Origin: Atherix ibis
Lineage: Eukaryota > Arthropoda > Insecta > Diptera > Athericidae
NCBI GenBank assembly: GCA_958298945.1
Contig: OY282608.1
Coordinates: forward strand, 74,324,806-74,388,805
Reading direction: 5' to 3'
DNA: 64,000 bases
The notes under the pieces are model-generated. The model saw nothing but the letters and a program-made list of their open reading frames with translations, did no database searches and was not told the origin of the DNA. The translations under genes were made by a program, and so were the position numbers. How positions within the stretch are numbered: the stretch's first letter is position 1; every line of letters starts with the position of its first letter. Below, one piece after another: positions 59,101 through 64,000 of the stretch.

Positions 59101-62100
59101 ACAAACCAACAAACCAACAAACCAACAAACCAACATACCAACAAACCAACAAACCAACAAACCAACAAACCAACAAACCGACAAACCAACAAGCCAACAA
59201 GCCAATAAGCCAACAAACCAACAAGCCAACAAACGAACAAACCAACATACCAACAAACGAACAAACCAACAAACCAACAAACGAACAAACCAACAAACCA
59301 ACAAAAAAACAAACCAACAAACGAACATACTAACAAACCAACAAACCACCAAACCAACAAACCAACAAACAAATAAACCAACAAACCAACAAACCAACAA
59401 ACCAACAAACCAACAAACCAACAAACCAACAAACCCACAAACCAACAAACAAACAAACCAACAAACCAACAAACCAACATACCAACGAACGAACAAACCA
59501 ACAAACCAACAAACCAACAAACGAACAAACCAACAAACCAACAAACCAACAAACCAACAAACCAACAAACCAACAAACCAACAAACCAACAAGCAAACAA
59601 ACCAACAAACCAACAAACAAATAAGCCAACAAACCAACAAACCAACAAACCAACAAACCAACAAACCAACAAACCAACAAACCAACAAACCAACAAACCA
59701 ACAAACCAACAAACCAACAAACCAATAAACGAACAAACCAACAAACCAACAAACCAACAAACCAACAAACCAACAAACCAACAAACCAACAAACCAACAA
59801 ACCATCAAACCAACAAACCAACAAACCAACAAACCAACAAACCAACAAACCAACAAATCAACAAACCAACAAACCATCAAACCAACAAGCAAACAAACCA
59901 ACTAACCAACAAACCAACAAACCAACAAACCAACAAACCAACAAACCAACAAAGCAAAAAACGAACAAACCAACAAACCAACAAACCAACAAACCAACAA
60001 ACCAACCAACCAACAAACCAACAAACCAACAAACCAACAAACCAACAATCCAACAAGCCAACAAACCAACAAACCAACAAACAAATAAGTCAACAAACCA
60101 ACAAACCAACAAACCAACAAACCAACAAACCTACAAACCAACAAACCAACAAACCAAAAAACCAAAAAACGAACAAACCAACAAACCAACAAACCAACAA
60201 ACCAACAAACCAATAAACCAACAAACCAACAAACCAACAAACCAACAAACCAACAAACCAACAAACCAACAAACCAACAAACCAACAAACCAACAAACCA
60301 ACAAACCAACAAACCAACAAACCAACAAACCAACAAACCAACAAACCAACAAACCAACAAACCAACAAACCAACAAACCAACAAGCCAACAAACCATCAA
60401 GCCAACAAACAAACAAACCAACAAACCAATAAACCAACAAACCAACAAACCAACAAACCAACAAACCAACAAACCAACAAACCATCAAACAAACAAACAA
60501 ACAAACAAACAAACCAACAAACCAAAAAACCAACAAACCAACAAACCAACAAACCAACAAACCAACAAACCAACAAACCAACAAGACAACAAATCAAAAA
60601 ACCAACAAACCAACAAACCAACAAACCAACAAACCAACAAACCAACAAACCAACAAGCCAACAAACCAACAAGCCAACAAACGAACAAACCAACAAACCA
60701 AAAAACCAACGAACCAACAAACCAACAAACCAACAAACAAACAAACAAACAAACCAACAAACCAAAAAACCAATAAGCCAACAAACCAACAAACCAACAA
60801 ACCAACAAACCAACAAACCAACAAACCAACAAACAAACAAACAAACAAACAAACAAACAAACAAACCAACAAACCAAAAAACCAACAAACGAACAAACCA
60901 AAAAACCAACAAACCAACAAACCAACAAACCAACAAGACAACAAACCAAAAAACCAACAAACCAACAAACCAACAAACCAACAAACCAACAAACCAACAA
61001 ACCAACAAGCCAACAAACCAACAAGCCAACAAACGAACAAACCAACAAGCCAACAAACCAACAAACCAACAAACCAACAAACCAACGAACCAACAAACCA
61101 ACAAACAAATAAACAAACAAACCAACAAACCAAAAAACCAACAAACCAACAAACCAACAAACCAACAAACCAACAAGACAACAAACCAAAAAACCAACAA
61201 GACAACAAACCAAAAAACCAACACACCAACACACCAACAATCCAACAATCCAACAAGCCAACAAACCAATAAGCCAACAAACGAACAAACCAACAAGCCA
61301 ACAAACCAACAAACCAACGAACCAACAAACCAACAAACCAACAAACCAACAAACAAACAAACAAACAAACCAACAATCCAAAAAACCAACAAACCAACAA
61401 ACCAACAAACCAACAAGACAACAAACCAACAAACCAACAAACCAACAAGCCAACAAACCAACAAGCCAACAAACGAACAAACCAACAAGCCAACAAACCA
61501 ACAATCCAACAAACGAACATACCAACAAGCCAACAAACCAACAAACCAACAAACCAATAAACCAACGAACCAACAAACCAACAAACCAACAAACAAACAA
61601 ACAAGCAAACCAACAAACCAAAAAACGAACAAACCAACAAACCAACAAACCAACAAACCAACAAGACAACAAACCAAAAAACCAACAAATAAACAAACCA
61701 ACAAACCAACAAACCAACAAACCAACAAACCAACAAGCCAACAAACCAACAAGCCAACAAATCAACAAACCAACAACCAACAAGCCAACAAACGAACAAA
61801 CCAACAAACCAACAAACCAACAAACAAATAAATCATTAAACCAACAAACCAACAAACCAACAAACCAACAAACCAACAAACCAACAAACCAACAAACCAA
61901 CAAATCAACAATCCAACATACCAACAAACCAACAAACCAATAAACCAACAAACCAACAAACCAACAAACCAACAAGACAACAAACCAAAAAACCAACAAA
62001 CCAACAAACAAACAAACCAACAATCCAACAAACCAACAAACCAACAAGCCAACAAACCAACAAGCCAACAAACCAACAAACCAACAAACCAACAAACCAA

Positions 62101-62889
62101 CAAACCAACAAGACAACAAACCAAAAAACCAACACACCAACACACCAACAATCCAAAAAACCAACAAACCAACAAACCAACAAACCAACAAACCAACAAA
62201 CCAACAAACCAACAAACCAACAAACCAACAAACCAACAAACCAACAAACCAACAAACCAACAAACCAACAAACCAACAAAACAACAGGCCAACAAACCAA
62301 CAAACCAACAAACCAAGTAACCAACAAACCAACAAACGGACAAACCAACAAACAAACAAACCAACAAACGAACAAACCAACAAACGAACAAAACAACAAA
62401 CCAACAAACCAACAAACGAACAAACCAACAAACCAACAAACCAACAAGTCAACAAACGAACAAACCAACAAACCAACAAACCAACAAACCAACAAACCAA
62501 CAAACCAACAAACCAACAAACCAAGAAACCAACAAACCAACAAACCAACAAACCAACAAACCAACAACCCAACAAACCAACAAACCAACAAACCAACAAA
62601 CCTACAAGCCAACAAACCAACAAGCCAACAAACGAACAAACCAACAAACCAACAAACCAACAATCCAACAAACCAACAAACAAACAAACAAGCAAACCAA
62701 CAAACCAAAAAACCAACAAACCAACAAACCAACAAACCAACAAACCAACAAACCAACAAGACAACAAACCAAAAAACCAACAAACCAACAAACCAACAAA
62801 CCAACAAACCAACAAACCAACAAACCAACAAACCAACAAACCAACAAGCCAACAAACAAACAAGCCAACAAATCAACAAACCAACAACC
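55767..62889. repeat. Five copies of the 7-nt unit AACAACC in block E
   Basis: They lie at 55767-55773, 56918-56924, 59013-59019, 61772-61778 and 62883-62889. All follow an AACAAATC unit and one consensus unit and precede AACAAGCC, the same context as the copies at 11831 and 13389. The three between the ATG landmarks at 57893 and 63866 explain why that spacing (5973) is 5 mod 8. Confidence 0.85.
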
Positions 62890-64000
62890 AACAAGCCAAC
62901 AAACGAACAAACCAACAAACCAACAAACCAACAAACAAATAAACCATCAAACCAACAAACCAACCAGTCAACAAACGAACAAACCAACAAACCAACAAAC
63001 CAACAAACCAACAAACTAACAAACCAAGAAACCAACAAACCAACAAACCGATAAACCAACAAACCAAAAAACCAACAAACCAACAAACCAACAAACCAAC
63101 CAACCAACAAACCAACAAACCAACAAACCAACAAACCAACAAACCAACAAACCAACAGGCCAACAAACCAACAAACCAACAAACCAAGTAACCAACAAAC
63201 CAACAAACGGACAAACCAACAAACGAACAAACCAACAAACGAACAAAACAACAAACCAACAAGTCAACAAACGAACAAACCAACAAACCAACAAACCAAC
63301 AAACCAACAAACCAACAAACCAACAAACCAACAAACCAACAAACCAAGAAACCAAGAAACCAACAAACCAACAAACCAACAAACCAAAAAACCAACAACC
63401 CAACAAACCAACAAACCAACAAATCAACAAACCAACATACCAACAAACCAACAAACCAACAAACCAACAAACCAACAAACCAACAAACCAAGTAACCAAC
63501 AAACCAACAAACGAACAAACCAACAAACAAACAAACCAACAAACGAACAAACCAACAAACGAACAAAACAACAAACCAACAAACCAACAAACCAACATAC
63601 TAACAAACGAACAAACCAACAAACCAACAAACCAACAAACCAACAAACCAACAAACCAACAAACCAACAAACCAACAAACCAACAAACCAACAAACCCAC
63701 AAACCAACAAACCAACAAACCAACAAACCAACAAACCAATAAACAAACAAACCAACAAACCAACAAGCCAACAAGCCAACAAACCAACAAGCGAACAAAC
63801 GAACAAACCAACAAACAAACAATCCAACAAACAAACAAACCAACATACCAACAAACGAACAATCCATGAAACCAACAAACGAACAAACAAACAAACCAAC
63901 AGTCCAACAAACAAACAAGCCAACAAACCAACAAACCAACAAACCAACAAACCAACAAACCAACAAACCAACAAACCAACAAGCCAACAAACCAACAAAC
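59100..64000. repeat. Block E copy 2 of the roughly 6 kb duplication, cut by the window end
   Basis: It repeats the barcode order of copy 1 to the last base, with 7-nt units at 61772 and 62883 (and one at 59013 near the junction). The offset changes, first up and then down, show whole-unit gains and losses of up to about 27 units between the copies. The copy continues beyond the window. Confidence 0.82.

Larger units (their letters stand above)
1..64000. repeat. Octanucleotide satellite array, (AACAAACC)n, filling the whole window
   Basis: Every line of the sequence is made of the 8-nt unit AACAAACC or a one- to three-base variant of it. The consensus is 62.5% A and 37.5% C on the + strand, so the - strand is only G and T (GGTTTGTT). 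About 8,000 units fit in the window. Orientation never flips. Variants are mostly substitutions: position 8 to G (AACAAACG), A or T; position 7 to T or A; position 6 to G, T or C; position 5 to T; position 3 to T, G or A; position 2 to T, C or G. The same variants recur in the same order kilobases apart, so they are inherited through duplication and not random sequencing noise. No non-repeat insertion was found. The host is inferred to be a eukaryote from array size and organisation only. The array is open at both ends, so its true length is unknown. Confidence 0.98.

Noticed and set aside
57893..59728. 611-codon + strand frame beginning MKPTNEQTNK
   Set aside because: This is the + strand reading of the same octamer (NKPTNQQT in rotation). 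Its ATG is the block-B variant unit, present 15 times, and it ends at a chance T-bearing variant.
1..64000. CRISPR array
   Set aside because: The units are 8 nt, contiguous and without unique spacers. The higher-order copies are themselves repeat and there are no cas genes.
1..64000. Telomere repeat array
   Set aside because: The G-rich strand GGTTTGTT lacks the usual GGG or longer run. Variant units and kilobase-scale higher-order repeats are typical of satellites and not of telomerase-made ends. I cannot exclude a subtelomeric position.
1..64000. Sequencing or assembly noise as the source of the variants
   Set aside because: The same variants recur in the same order at fixed spacings (for example five landmarks all 1807 apart), which random error cannot produce. 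Collapse or false expansion by the assembler remains possible for individual copies.
1..64000. Inverted copies or hairpins between satellite segments
   Set aside because: I found no GT-rich segment on the + strand, so no inversion exists. With only A and C, no internal pairing is possible.

Overview
The whole 64 kb window is a single simple-sequence satellite. From the first base to the last it is built from the octamer AACAAACC on the + strand (GGTTTGTT on the - strand), always in the same orientation. I see no protein-coding gene, no tRNA, rRNA or ncRNA, no transposon, no CRISPR array, no promoter or terminator, and no non-repetitive stretch. A continuous, one-orientation octamer satellite of this size with layered higher-order repeats points to eukaryotic heterochromatin (pericentromeric, subtelomeric, or a B or sex chromosome). 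The sequence contains nothing that identifies the species.

The array is not homogeneous. Roughly every one to five units carries a point variant: position 8 C to G, A or T; position 6 A to G, T or C; position 7 C to T or A; position 3 C to T, G or A. The order of variants acts as a barcode and recurs at long distances, which shows a hierarchy of segmental tandem duplications. I divide the window into five blocks by barcode. A (1-14.0 kb) has roughly 2.6-3.2 kb higher-order copies marked by TCGA, CGGAC and AATTAG variants. B (14.0-29.5 kb) has 1.16-1.18, 3.09 and 2.96 kb tandem duplications marked by a CCATGAAACC variant. C (29.5-41.65 kb) has roughly 1.8 kb copies delimited by a 7-nt unit, with an exact 1,807 bp period. 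D (41.65-53.15 kb) is rich in pure (AAAC)n tracts. E (53.15-64 kb) holds two copies of a roughly 5.9-6.1 kb segment, the second running off the window end.

The unit can be read as two tetramers, CAAA and CCAA, that differ by one base. Where position 8 mutates to A in consecutive units, the satellite reverts to pure (AAAC)n. In those tracts, and only there, the octamer register slips by 4 nt (eight cases). Elsewhere the register slips by 1 nt at 23 sites. This list accounts modulo 8 for the landmark spacings I measured across the window.

The consensus has no stop codon in any of the six frames, because 8 is not divisible by 3 and each strand reads the same 8-residue peptide in every frame. 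The many long open frames (up to 872 codons) are therefore a by-product of the repeat and not genes.
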